Notes: generated from the sequence alone by a model not told the origin. A stretch of 64,000 bases of DNA from Bradyrhizobium manausense (GCF_018131105.1 NZ_JAFCJI010000001.1:3100001-3164000), one strand, 5' to 3'; positions 43,986 through 52,527 are shown, numbered from the stretch's first letter. Numbers and translations: made by a program.

Positions 43986-46115
43986 TCAATGCCCCATGCC
44001 GGGCTCCACCTTGCCGTCGAAAATTTCCGTGTTTGGCTGTCCTTCGACATGCAGGATGCCCGCGAGCCCCCGCTCGGCCCGCGCCAGTGCGTGGTCAACG
44101 AGGGTGTAGTTGCCGGGATAGTCGACCTTGAACTCGGTGATGACAGCGCCGCCCGCAGGAACCGATACGGTCTGGATACCCCGCAACGGCTCGCTGGTCG
44201 CGCCGCCGAGGTTATAGACCTTGTCGAAGATCTCTCCGATCACATGAAATGAGGAGGTGAAGTTCGGACCACCGACGCCAAAGAAGATGCGGACGGTCTC
44301 GCCCACCTTCGCCTGAAGCGGATGGAAGGTGGACAATGCGCCGACCGATCCGTTGAACACAAAGTATTCCGGACGTTCGTTCAGCAGCTTCTCGACGTTG
44401 AACTCCTGGCTGCCGTGCTGGCCGAATGCCCCATCGGTGTAGATCTCTCCCTGCATCACGTAATATTCGTGATCGACCGGCGGCAGACCGCCCTCCGGTT
44501 CGACCAGGATCATCCCGTACATGCCGTTGGCGATGTGGTGGGCCACCATCGGCGTGGCGCAGTGATAGACGAACAGGCCCGGGGTCAGCGCCTTGAACCT
44601 GAAGCTCTTCTCGTCGCCCGGATTGGTCTGGGTCGAGGCGGCGCCGCCGCCCGGACCGGTGGCCGCGTGGAAATCGACCGAGTGCAGCATCGAGCTGCTG
44701 TCGGAGTTTTTCAGGTGCACCTCGACCGTGTCGCCGACCCGCACACGCAGCATTGGACCCGGGACCTTTCCATTGAAGGTCCAGTAACCAAACGTGGTCC
44801 CCTCCGCGAGACGCGCTTCGAGTTCGACGGTGACGAGGTCGACGCGCACGGTCTGGGGAGCTCGATTGCCGACCGGCGGCGGCACGTCACTTGGTTTCTG
44901 CGAAATATCGGCCTCCACCACGGTCTGCGGCGGTGGCTGAGGCGTCACCAGGAATTTTCCTTCCATGCCCGAGAGACGGTGTCCGGGCACGCTGCAGAAA
45001 TACGCGTAGTCGCCGGCCTTGGCGGCGGGAAACGCGATGCTGGTGCTCGCGCCCTTCCCGACGATGTGCGCCGAGCTTCCTGCAGGCCCCTGATTGTCAA
45101 AAACGACGTCATGCTCGGCGCCCTCGCCGTTGATCAGCGTCACCTGAACGACCTGGCCTTCGGCTGCGGACAGCACGGGGTTGACCTGCTCGTCGATCGT
45201 GCCACCGACACCGATGAACACCATGCGACCTTCCGCGATTCCGGTGCGGAGCGTGTAGCGCAATCCCGGCAGATAGCTTGCTCCCGGAACCGCCGCCGAG
45301 GCCGAAGGTACCGGTTCGTTCGTCGGCGACACCGGGGCCTGCGCATTCTGCCCTGCCGGTGCAGGCGTGGCCGCCGCCCCGCCCGATTTCGAGGTTTGGG
45401 TCAGCAAAGCGATCACGGCGTTGCGTTCGCGCTCCGTCTTCAATCCAGGAAACGGCATCTTGTTGCCGGGCACGACCTTTTGCGGATCGGTGAGATAGGC
45501 ATCCAGCGTCGCCGCATCCCAGACCAGGTTGCTGGCCTTCATGGCGGGCGAGAAATTATATCCCGGCGCATCGCCAGCCTTCTCGCCGACGATCCTGGCG
45601 AGCGAAGGCCCAACCCCGTTCTTGCCTGCATCGAGCGAATGGCAGGCCTGGCACTTCCTGAACACCTGGCGACCTTCTGCGACATCGCCTGTCATCGCGG
45701 GCTGAGACACCGCGGCGGGTATGACCTTTGCGCTGGCCGGCGGTGCCGGTGCGTGATCGTGCACCATCGGTGCAGCCGGCGGCGCCATTTGAGCCGTATG
45801 AACCGGTGACGGCACCGGAGCCGGCAGTGGTGCAGGCGCAGCCGCAGACGTCTGGTCCGTCCGCGCCGCGGGAGCAGCAGCAGCAACCTTGGCCTTTGCG
45901 TCGGAGGCTTGCTTGCTGTCCGGCGTTGCGGCCGGGGCATGCGAGGCCGCCGGCTTGGGCTTGTCATCCTGCCTGGCAGCGGCGACCGCAACTGGCGCCG
46001 GCGGCGCCGGGACCGACTGGAACATGGCGGCGACACCGATCACGACCGCAATGACTGCAAGGCCGACGATCAGAACCCCCCATTGCTGAAAAATCTCCCG
46101 AATCCATCGCGCCAT
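43986..46115 (-). CDS. Membrane-anchored cytochrome c-cupredoxin-copper nitrite reductase fusion (NirK type)
   Basis: A 709-residue protein with an N-terminal membrane helix (about 13-31), an Ala/Pro-rich tether (about 35-140), a class I cytochrome c domain (heme C155-x2-C158-H159, axial Met220), an azurin/plastocyanin-like cupredoxin (type 1 ligands His335, Cys374, His379, Met384) and a two-domain NirK core. NirK ligands are all visible: type 1 His478, Cys519, His527, Met532; type 2 His483, His518, His675; catalytic Asp481 and His624. The core would reduce nitrite to NO in the periplasm, with the fused domains as its own electron chain. NirK with one extra domain is known; all these together on an anchor is unusual. 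A FixK/FNR box lies upstream. No nirV, nor or nos genes are near. Confidence 0.9.
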   Translation of the reverse strand: MARWIREIFQQWGVLIVGLAVIAVVIGVAAMFQSVPAPPAPVAVAAARQDDKPKPAASHAPAATPDSKQASDAKAKVAAAAPAARTDQTSAAAPAPLPAPVPSPVHTAQMAPPAAPMVHDHAPAPPASAKVIPAAVSQPAMTGDVAEGRQVFRKCQACHSLDAGKNGVGPSLARIVGEKAGDAPGYNFSPAMKASNLVWDAATLDAYLTDPQKVVPGNKMPFPGLKTERERNAVIALLTQTSKSGGAAATPAPAGQNAQAPVSPTNEPVPSASAAVPGASYLPGLRYTLRTGIAEGRMVFIGVGGTIDEQVNPVLSAAEGQVVQVTLINGEGAEHDVVFDNQGPAGSSAHIVGKGASTSIAFPAAKAGDYAYFCSVPGHRLSGMEGKFLVTPQPPPQTVVEADISQKPSDVPPPVGNRAPQTVRVDLVTVELEARLAEGTTFGYWTFNGKVPGPMLRVRVGDTVEVHLKNSDSSSMLHSVDFHAATGPGGGAASTQTNPGDEKSFRFKALTPGLFVYHCATPMVAHHIANGMYGMILVEPEGGLPPVDHEYYVMQGEIYTDGAFGQHGSQEFNVEKLLNERPEYFVFNGSVGALSTFHPLQAKVGETVRIFFGVGGPNFTSSFHVIGEIFDKVYNLGGATSEPLRGIQTVSVPAGGAVITEFKVDYPGNYTLVDHALARAERGLAGILHVEGQPNTEIFDGKVEPGMGH

Positions 46116-46436
46116 GTCACTCGCCCCTATTGGGCCGGCTGTCGGCGCAAGCAGTCCGCCACCGGCCGATGCGTCGTGGGATAGATTCGTCCCTCAGTCG
46201 TTCAACACTGTCCAAGCACTCGCGACAGCACGCCACCTGCTGAAGCCAGCTCCGGCCGCACGAACCATCGGGCGCTGCGAACTTTTTGTATTTGATCTGG
46301 ATCAAGCTCCAGTGCGCTCCTGTCGTCTTGACCGGCCCCTTCACAGAAGCCGCGAATGGTGCCTTCCCCCGGATGGGACATCTGTCATAGGCTCAGCGCG
46401 CCCCGCGGCTGCGAAGCCGTGACCAGAGAGACAACC
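46116..46436. other. Divergent promoter region of the nitrite-reductase fusion
   Basis: This 321-bp gap separates the NirK-type fusion from the exported protein and holds a perfect TTGA-N6-TCAA site about two thirds of the way across. No further palindrome or RNA is evident. The frames running through it are shadows or extensions without ribosome sites. Confidence 0.5.
46292..46305. promoter_or_regulatory. FixK2/FNR-type box
   Basis: TTGATCTGGATCAA, a perfect TTGA-N6-TCAA dyad matching the consensus of FixK2/FNR/Crp-type anaerobic regulators in Bradyrhizobium. It lies 176 bp upstream of the NirK-type fusion start codon and 131 bp upstream of the divergent exported protein, so it could serve either. 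Low-oxygen induction is inferred. Confidence 0.7.
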
Positions 46437-46931
46437 ATGAAGCTTTCGATGTCGGCCTGCCTCGCCGGTGCCATGCTTGTGGCCGGCGCCACTCATGTCG
46501 CGGCTGCCTCCGCCACGCCCGCAAAAGTCTCGGGCTCGACCGCGCTGGCGCTCGCGGGCGTGATCGCACCGCTGTCGCCGATCCTCTCGGGCGCCGAGAA
46601 GAAGGCGGTGGCGATGCTGTTCGCCGCCAACGCCGACATTCCCTACAAGAAGCCGGTCGTGGTGACCGCGGACAGAATCGTCTGCCGTACCAGCAATGTC
46701 GACATCACGTTACGCAACTGCGAGGTCACCTTCGGCAAGAAGGTCAAGACGGTGAACGGCTCCACGGCCAACGAGATCTTCACAACCGAGGCCCTGGCGG
46801 GCATTCCGCCCGATGGCGCGGCGGGATCGAACTTCGAAAGCCTGAGCAAGCTGAGTTGCACGATCGATCCCAACGCCATCAGGCAGAAGGACGGCAGCGG
46901 GGCGGATTGCACGTTCCAGCCGGCAAATTGA
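46437..46931 (+). CDS. Exported protein of unknown function
   Basis: A 164-residue protein with a signal peptide (about residues 1-24, LSMSACLAGAMLVAGATHVA). The mature part has paired cysteines (IVCRTSNVDITLRNCEV and LSCTIDP...DCTF) that could form two disulfides, and a long Ala-rich start. It is divergent from the NirK-type fusion with a FixK/FNR box between them. Family not recognised. Confidence 0.72.
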   Translation: MKLSMSACLAGAMLVAGATHVAAASATPAKVSGSTALALAGVIAPLSPILSGAEKKAVAMLFAANADIPYKKPVVVTADRIVCRTSNVDITLRNCEVTFGKKVKTVNGSTANEIFTTEALAGIPPDGAAGSNFESLSKLSCTIDPNAIRQKDGSGADCTFQPAN

Positions 46932-47062
46932 ACTGAAATCGACAGACCACCCCAGGTGCCGCGAAATCGCCGCAACAAGAACCAACAACACCACGTCACA
47001 AGGCGAATTGAAAAGACAGGCCAAACCGGCGCTCCAATATGGAGCGCACAAGGCCGGCACCC

Positions 47063-48001
47063 ATGATCATGAAGAGATATCTCGCATTTTTGCTTGCTCT
47101 GACCGTGACGGCAGCCTCCGCGCATGGCCCCGTGCCGGCGCGACCGACCGCCCCGTCCGATCTGGTCCTGGCAGGCCTTACCGATAACGACACCACCGCC
47201 GGCGGCGTCGCACGGCTCTGCGAGCAGGTCACCTTCGCGCGCGGCCTGCGCTATGGCGACAACGAGGCCAATGTGCTCGACGTCGCGACCAGCGAGACCA
47301 CTAAGGCAGACACGCCGCGGCCGGTGCTGCTGTTCGTGGCGGGCGACACGTTCACCGGAGACCGCGGCGCACCGGAGCTGTCCCGCGACATCCAGGACGA
47401 GGCGATGTGCTTTGCCGCGCGCAACGGCATGATCGGCGTGCGTGTAAGCTATCGGCTGGCGCCGGTCGCCACCTGGCCAATGGGTTCAACCGACGTGGCG
47501 GCGGCGCTGTCCTGGATCCACGGCAATATCGACCTGTTCAATGGTGACGCCCGCGAGATCGTCGCGGTCGGCTACGGCGCCGGCGCCTTCCATGTCGCGA
47601 GCCTCCTGGCGCATCCCGAACTCCAGGCCGACCGCGCCGATGTCGCCGCCGTGGTGCTGGTGTCCGGCATCTACCGCGCCGGCAAGGACGCTGGAGACAG
47701 CGAGAAGGCCTATTTCGGCACCGACACCGCTCAATATGACAAGCGCTCGGTGTTTCCCGGCATCCTCAATGTCGACGCACCGATCCTGCTCGCCTGGGCC
47801 ACGAACGATCCCCCGAACCTGGTCGCCCAGGGCGAGACGCTGAAGAAGACCCTTTGCGGCGCCGGCCACTGCCCGCGCACCACGCTGCTGCGCAGCCATG
47901 ACGGCATCGCGGCCGCGTTCGGGCTCGACGGCTCCGGCGACAGTCTTGCCGAGCCGACGCTGTTGCTGGTGCATCAGTTGGAGGCGCGCGGGCTGCCGTA
48001 G
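47063..48001 (+). CDS. Exported alpha/beta-hydrolase-fold protein lacking the nucleophile serine
   Basis: A 312-residue protein with a signal peptide (YLAFLLALTVTAASA) and the alpha/beta-hydrolase plan of acyl-CoA thioesterase/feruloyl-esterase-like BD-FAE proteins: VLLFVAGDTFTGDRG, VRVSYRLAPVATWP and the elbow region AVGYGAGAFHVASLLAH. In the elbow the usual G-x-S-x-G reads G-Y-G-A-G, so the serine is Gly and catalysis is doubtful; a late Asp and His (WATNDPPN, RSHDG) remain. Could be a binding or scaffold protein. Two start codons six bases apart are possible. Confidence 0.7.
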   Translation: MIMKRYLAFLLALTVTAASAHGPVPARPTAPSDLVLAGLTDNDTTAGGVARLCEQVTFARGLRYGDNEANVLDVATSETTKADTPRPVLLFVAGDTFTGDRGAPELSRDIQDEAMCFAARNGMIGVRVSYRLAPVATWPMGSTDVAAALSWIHGNIDLFNGDAREIVAVGYGAGAFHVASLLAHPELQADRADVAAVVLVSGIYRAGKDAGDSEKAYFGTDTAQYDKRSVFPGILNVDAPILLAWATNDPPNLVAQGETLKKTLCGAGHCPRTTLLRSHDGIAAAFGLDGSGDSLAEPTLLLVHQLEARGLP

Positions 48002-48052
48002 AGGCTTCGCGGGCAACCACTCGCACTATTTGCTGGGCCACCCCTCTCCCCG

Positions 48053-48180
48053 CCCTCCCCCGCAAGGGGGAGGGAGCGCAGCGGAGTGCGGGGCTACACT
48101 GCTGGCTCATTCCTCGCGCGCTGTCGGATCGAGTCACTCACCCCAAGGAAGGTCTGTTCCCTCCCCCTTGCGGGGGAGGG
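48053..48180. repeat. Pair of mirrored GC-rich hairpins with GCAA tetraloop
   Basis: CCCTCCCCC-GCAA-GGGGGAGGG (48053-48074) and CCCTCCCCC-TTGC-GGGGGAGGG (48159-48180), the second being the exact reverse complement of the first; flanking CCCTCTCCCC and GGGAGAGGG extend the symmetry. Intervening sequence is about 84 bp. It lies in the gap before the substrate-binding gene; as RNA each arm folds by itself into a very stable stem. Looks like a dispersed palindromic element or small MITE-like unit. Confidence 0.75.
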
Positions 48181-48294
48181 TTAGGGAGAGGGCTACCGCT
48201 CGGGGATTCTCTCCAATAGCCCGTCAATACGTCTGCCGTTTCCGTCGGGCGGCCATGCGCCGCCTCAATGCGCAGCCACAGGATTGCCAAACGC

Positions 48295-48308
48295 TTGACG
48301 TAGATCAA
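48295..48308. promoter_or_regulatory. FixK2/FNR-type box before the substrate-binding gene
   Basis: TTGACGTAGATCAA is a second perfect TTGA-N6-TCAA site, 58 bp upstream of the chosen ATG of the substrate-binding protein. A degenerate copy, TTGATGCAGATCGA, follows at 48315-48328. The gap of 364 bp also holds the mirrored hairpins; nothing else is recognised in it. Confidence 0.65.
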
Positions 48309-48365
48309 CTCGCCTTGATGCAGATCGAGCCGTCCTTTCCGGGGGCCAACGACAAGGTATCGAGC

Positions 48366-49589
48366 ATGGGCGTCATCGGGAGACTGCTGTTCGTTTCGAT
48401 CGCCGCGCTCGCTTCACTGGGGGCGATGTCGGAGCAGCGTGCGGATCAGCCGACGCCAGACAAGGAAATCCGCATCGGCAACATCGTGCCCTATTCGGGG
48501 CCGCTGTCGGAGTTCGGCGCGATCGGCAAGGCCGAGGCCGCCTATTTCGACATGGTCAACGATCGCGGCGGCATCAATGGCCGCAAAATCCGCTTCATCA
48601 CCCGCGACGATAATTCCGATCCCGCCGCCGCGCTGAACCTGACCCGCGATCTCGTCGAGAAAGACGACGTGCATCTGATGTTCGGGTCGTTCGGCACGCC
48701 AGGCAATATCGCCACGCGCTGGTACCTGAACGAGAAGAAAATCCCGCAGCTGTTCGTCGCCTCCGGCGACGAGGAGCTCAGCCAGGCCAAGGCATTTCCC
48801 TGGACCATGGGCTGGCAACCGCCGTTCCGCTCGGAGGGGCGCATCTACGCCAACTACATCCAGGCCTATTATCCCCGCAAGAAGATCGTCGTGCTCTGGC
48901 AGAATGACCAGTTCGGCCGCATGCTCTACAAGGGCATTCAGGAAGGGCTCGGCGACCTGAACCGTCAGGTCCTCGTCGACGTCGCCTTCGACATCTCGGA
49001 CGAGCATCTCGAGGGGCACGTCTCGATCCTGAAGCGTGCGGGCGCGGATATCTTCGTCTTTCTCGGCGTGCCCTCGACCGCGTCCAAGGTGATCCAGCTC
49101 GCGGCGGCGCTGAACTGGCACCCGGTCTTCATCGTCAACGATGCCTCCGCCTCGATCGCCAATGCGATGGCGCCTGCGGGGCTGGAGAATTCGGTCGGCG
49201 TGATCTCGGCGGCCTTCCTGAAGGATCCGAGCGATCCCGCCTGGAAGGACGATCCGTCCATGAAGGACTGGTTCGCCTTTATGGACAGGTACCACAGGGT
49301 CGAAAGCACCAACAACAGCGCCGCACTCTACGGCTACGCCGCGGCAGAAGCGTTGACCAAGGTGCTGAGGCAATGTGGCGACGACCTTTCGCGCGAGAAC
49401 ATCATGCGCCAGGCGGCGTCACTGAAGGATTATCACCCGTCGGTCGCGCTGCCCAATATCCGGATGAACACCTCGGCCGACAGCTACCTGCCGATCAGGC
49501 AGATGCGGCTGGTGCAGTTCGATGGGCGCTCGTGGCAGCCGTTTGGGGCGGTGATCGAGACCGCGTTCACGGAGGGCGCGGCGCGGTGA
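48366..49589 (+). CDS. Branched-chain-amino-acid-type ABC substrate-binding protein
   Basis: A 407-residue periplasmic binding protein of the Peripla_BP_6 (LivJ/urea/amide) class. Signal peptide about residues 1-22, then IRIGNIVPYSGPLSEFG, FDMVNDRGGINGRKI, LMFGSFGTPGN and VLWQNDQFGRMLYKG. It is an orphan: no permease or ATPase genes accompany it. The start ATG is favoured by AAGG 8 bases upstream; the long in-frame region before it crosses a repeat and a FixK/FNR box and is not coding. Confidence 0.87.
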   Translation: MGVIGRLLFVSIAALASLGAMSEQRADQPTPDKEIRIGNIVPYSGPLSEFGAIGKAEAAYFDMVNDRGGINGRKIRFITRDDNSDPAAALNLTRDLVEKDDVHLMFGSFGTPGNIATRWYLNEKKIPQLFVASGDEELSQAKAFPWTMGWQPPFRSEGRIYANYIQAYYPRKKIVVLWQNDQFGRMLYKGIQEGLGDLNRQVLVDVAFDISDEHLEGHVSILKRAGADIFVFLGVPSTASKVIQLAAALNWHPVFIVNDASASIANAMAPAGLENSVGVISAAFLKDPSDPAWKDDPSMKDWFAFMDRYHRVESTNNSAALYGYAAAEALTKVLRQCGDDLSRENIMRQAASLKDYHPSVALPNIRMNTSADSYLPIRQMRLVQFDGRSWQPFGAVIETAFTEGAAR

Positions 49590-49795
49590 GCGTTCTCATC
49601 AGCACCATTTGCTAAGCCAGCCTCCCCCGCTGTCGCCAAGGCTACGGCGGACTCGCGCGCGCAGAAAAGCGGTTATGCAGGTTCGCACGGTCACGTTGGC
49701 TTCAGCGAGGCGACGGGTCGCGACAGACGCTTTTCGTTTCATGACGAATGTTTATGATCGCGCGTGAACATGCATTTGTCCCGCCGGGAGATCCC

Positions 49796-50887
49796 ATGAA
49801 CGACACCATCCGCATCAAGCGCTTCAACGCGCGCCCCGTGATCGCGCCGATGAACTTGCCGCTGAAGACCTCGACCGGCGCGGTGGCAAAGGCGCCGCTG
49901 GTGCTGATCGACTGCGAGACCAACCAGGGCGCCGTGGGGCATGCCTATCTATTCACGATCACGCCGTCGGCCCTGAAGCCGCTGACCGCGATGGTCACGG
50001 AAATGTCAGAGCTGCTTGCCGGCGACGAGCTGCTGCCGTTCGAGATCGAACGCAAGCTGACCCAGCGTTTCACGCTGCTCGGCCTCGCCGGCCTGCAACG
50101 ACTGGCGCAATCCGGCATCGACATGGCGGCGTGGGATGCGCTGGCGCGAGCCCGCGGCCTGCCGCTGGCGCGACTGCTCGGCGGCGCACCAAAACCGGTG
50201 AAGGCCTACAATTCGAAGGGGCTCGGCATCATGCCCGCGGGCGCTGCGGTGGAGGAAGCCCACAAGCTGCTGGCCGAGGGCTTTCACGCCGCCAAGATCC
50301 GCCTCGGTCGTCCCGATGCGCGCGACGATCTCGCCGTGGTTCGCGCGGTACGCAAGGCTGTCGGCGACGAGGTCACGCTGATGTGCGACTACAACCAGGC
50401 GCTGACGGTGACGGAAGCCATTCGCCGCGGCGAGATGCTCGACGACGAGGGGCTGAGCTGGATCGAGGAGCCGATCCGCCACGACGACTATGCGGGCAAT
50501 GCGCGCATTGCGGACGCGCTGCGCACACCGGTCCAGATCGGCGAGAATTTCGACAGCGCGTTTTCGATGCAATCCGCGCTGGCAGCGGAAGCCTGCGACT
50601 ACGTGATGCCCGACGTGCAGCGCATCGGCGGCGTCACCGGCTGGCTCCGGGCCGCCGCGCTCGCGCATGCCGCCGGCATCGAGATGTCGACGCATCTGTT
50701 CTCGGAAGTGAGCGCGCACCTGCTCTGCGTGACGCCGACTGGGCATTGGCTGGAATATGTCGATTGGGCGGACGCAGTGCTGGCAACACGACTGAAGATC
50801 AAGGATGGGTTTGCGCTGCCGGCCGAGGAGCCGGGCAACGGGATTGAATGGGACGAGGCGGCGGTGAAGAAATATCTGGTTGGGTGA
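49796..50887 (+). CDS. Mandelate racemase-like enolase-superfamily enzyme
   Basis: A 363-residue enzyme of the mandelate racemase subgroup. By eye the Pseudomonas mandelate racemase catalytic set recurs at a constant +3 offset: Lys167, Asp198, Asn200, Glu224, Glu250, Asp273, His300, Glu320, with motifs CDYNQ, WIEEP, QIGENF, PDVQRIGG and STHLFSEV. The second base, Lys166 in mandelate racemase, is Arg169 here, so a racemase may be altered to a one-base enzyme. It probably abstracts an alpha-proton from a hydroxyacid. GGAG precedes the ATG by 6. No operon partner; the sulfatase gene is on the other strand. Confidence 0.88.
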   Translation: MNDTIRIKRFNARPVIAPMNLPLKTSTGAVAKAPLVLIDCETNQGAVGHAYLFTITPSALKPLTAMVTEMSELLAGDELLPFEIERKLTQRFTLLGLAGLQRLAQSGIDMAAWDALARARGLPLARLLGGAPKPVKAYNSKGLGIMPAGAAVEEAHKLLAEGFHAAKIRLGRPDARDDLAVVRAVRKAVGDEVTLMCDYNQALTVTEAIRRGEMLDDEGLSWIEEPIRHDDYAGNARIADALRTPVQIGENFDSAFSMQSALAAEACDYVMPDVQRIGGVTGWLRAAALAHAAGIEMSTHLFSEVSAHLLCVTPTGHWLEYVDWADAVLATRLKIKDGFALPAEEPGNGIEWDEAAVKKYLVG

Positions 50888-50931
50888 TTGTGAAGGCGCG
50901 AGCTAGTTGCTTCGCCCCAAACCCTCCGCAT

Positions 50932-51041
50932 CGTCATGGCCGGGCTTGACCCGGCCATCCAGGTCTTAACTTGCGGGACAACGTGGATGCCCGGGACATC
51001 TCGCGCGAAGAGGCGCTTCGCGCTTTTGCCCGGGCATGACG
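50932..51041. repeat. Palindromic intergenic repeat, CGTCATGGCCGGGC family
   Basis: Outer arms CGTCATGGCCGGGC (50932-50945) and GCCCGGGCATGACG (51028-51041), with inner hairpins GGCCGGGCTTGACCCGGCC and GCGCGAAG...CTTCGCGC. Related in style to the elements near 16.8 and 26.1 kb. It lies between convergent mandelate-racemase-like and sulfatase genes. Confidence 0.72.
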
Positions 51042-51061
51042 ACCTCCCGTGGTAAGCGCCC

Positions 51062-52489
51062 TCACCGCGCCGCGGCGTTGAGGTCCATCGTCTCCAGCAG
51101 GCTGTTCTGCCGCCAGTCGATGAAGGCGTCCTTGAGACGGCCCACCTCGCCGGCGTGCTCGGGGATGCCCCAGAGATTGTGCTGCTCGAGCGGGTCGGTC
51201 GCGAGATCGAACAACTGCCCGTCCTCGGCACCGTGGATGAACACGACCTTCCACCTGTTATCCCGCACCATGGTGATCAGCCGCGCGCCGGTCATGGCGA
51301 CGTCGCCGGCCTGCTCGCTGAAGACGAAGTCACGGCCGGTCCAGTCCTCGCCCTTCAGCGCCGGCAGCAGGCTGCGGGCCTGGAACGGCTTGGGATGCTC
51401 CGCGCCGGCGAGATCGAGAATGGTGGGCGCGAGATCGAACAGCTGGCACTTCTCGCGGATGCGGCGTCCGTCGGAGAACAGGCCCGGCGACCAGAACAGC
51501 AGCGGAATGCGGGTGACGGGCTCATACATCGACCATTTCTGACTGAGGCCATGCTCGCCGAGATTGTCGCCATGGTCCGACATGAAGATGACGACGCAAT
51601 TGTCGAGATAACCCTTGTTGTCGAGCACCTCGATCAGCCGGCCGATCTGCTCGTCGATCATGGTGACGTTGGCATAGTAATGCGCGCGCAGGCGGCGCAT
51701 CTCTTCATGCGTGGGCGCGAGCTTCCATGACACGGCGTCGTGGTCGACCTCGGTGTCGTGGCGGCGCTTCTCCTTCAGGTAGGCCGGCAATCCCTCGATC
51801 TCGGCTTCGGTCGGCTGCGGCACCGGCAGGTCGTTGCGGGCGAGATAGTGCTCCAGATATTCCGGCAGGGGATCGTAGGGCGGATGCGGACCAGGCAGGC
51901 CGATCTGCATGAACAGCGCCTCGGGCTTGGGCCGTGTTTCAAGCCACCACATCGCGGTCTCGGCGACGAAGATGTCCGGATGCAGCGATTTCGGCATGTC
52001 CCAGGTGAACGCGCCCATGCGGTCGCCATAATCGGGCAGGCTGCGATAGCCGGCGCGCGACGGCTTGGTCAGCTTGTGCGCGGCGAAGGCCTTGTCCAGC
52101 TCGTCGGCAAACCAGCGTCCTTCGAGGAAGCGATCCTTGTTCTCGACCACGAAGCGTTCGTGAAAGCCGGCCTTCGCGTCATAGGGGATGGTGTGCATCT
52201 TGCCGACATTGACGCAGTGATAGCCGGCGTCGCCGAGATTGCTCACCCAGGTCTTCTGCCAGTGCTGCCCGTTCCTGAGCACGCCCGAGGCGTGCGGATA
52301 GAGGCCGGAAAACAGCGCGGCGCGCGAGGGCACGCAGCTCGGCGCGTTGATGAAGCAATTGTCGAAATAGACGCCCTCGCGCACCAGGCGGTCGAGATTC
52401 GGCGTCTTCATGTAGGGGTGGCCCGTCGCCGCGATCGTGTCGAAACGTTGCTGGTCGGTCATGACCAGGATGATGTGGGGCTTTGTCAC
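51062..52489 (-). CDS. Type I sulfatase
   Basis: A 475-residue arylsulfatase-superfamily hydrolase. Metal ligands Asp12-Gln13 (Asp-Asp pattern variant) in VMTDQQRFDTI; the formylglycine motif C52-V-P-S-R56 (S-C-V-P-S-R-A); and the later metal pair in MSDHGDNLGEHG. It removes sulfate from an organic ester and needs a formylglycine-generating enzyme encoded elsewhere. No signal peptide, so it acts in the cytoplasm. It is divergent from a FadR-type regulator; two copies of ATGTCTGA-type palindrome half sites lie between them. The CxPSR type and neighbours suggest a catabolic sulfatase. Confidence 0.9.
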   Translation of the reverse strand: MTKPHIILVMTDQQRFDTIAATGHPYMKTPNLDRLVREGVYFDNCFINAPSCVPSRAALFSGLYPHASGVLRNGQHWQKTWVSNLGDAGYHCVNVGKMHTIPYDAKAGFHERFVVENKDRFLEGRWFADELDKAFAAHKLTKPSRAGYRSLPDYGDRMGAFTWDMPKSLHPDIFVAETAMWWLETRPKPEALFMQIGLPGPHPPYDPLPEYLEHYLARNDLPVPQPTEAEIEGLPAYLKEKRRHDTEVDHDAVSWKLAPTHEEMRRLRAHYYANVTMIDEQIGRLIEVLDNKGYLDNCVVIFMSDHGDNLGEHGLSQKWSMYEPVTRIPLLFWSPGLFSDGRRIREKCQLFDLAPTILDLAGAEHPKPFQARSLLPALKGEDWTGRDFVFSEQAGDVAMTGARLITMVRDNRWKVVFIHGAEDGQLFDLATDPLEQHNLWGIPEHAGEVGRLKDAFIDWRQNSLLETMDLNAAAR

Positions 52490-52527
52490 GGTTGTTTTGT
52501 CCTGCGCGGCGTTGAGTCAATAGAAAA

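Noticed and set aside
47898..48365. Extended N-terminus of the substrate-binding protein
   Set aside because: The extension covers a repeat element and FixK/FNR boxes, and the signal peptide begins at the later ATG.
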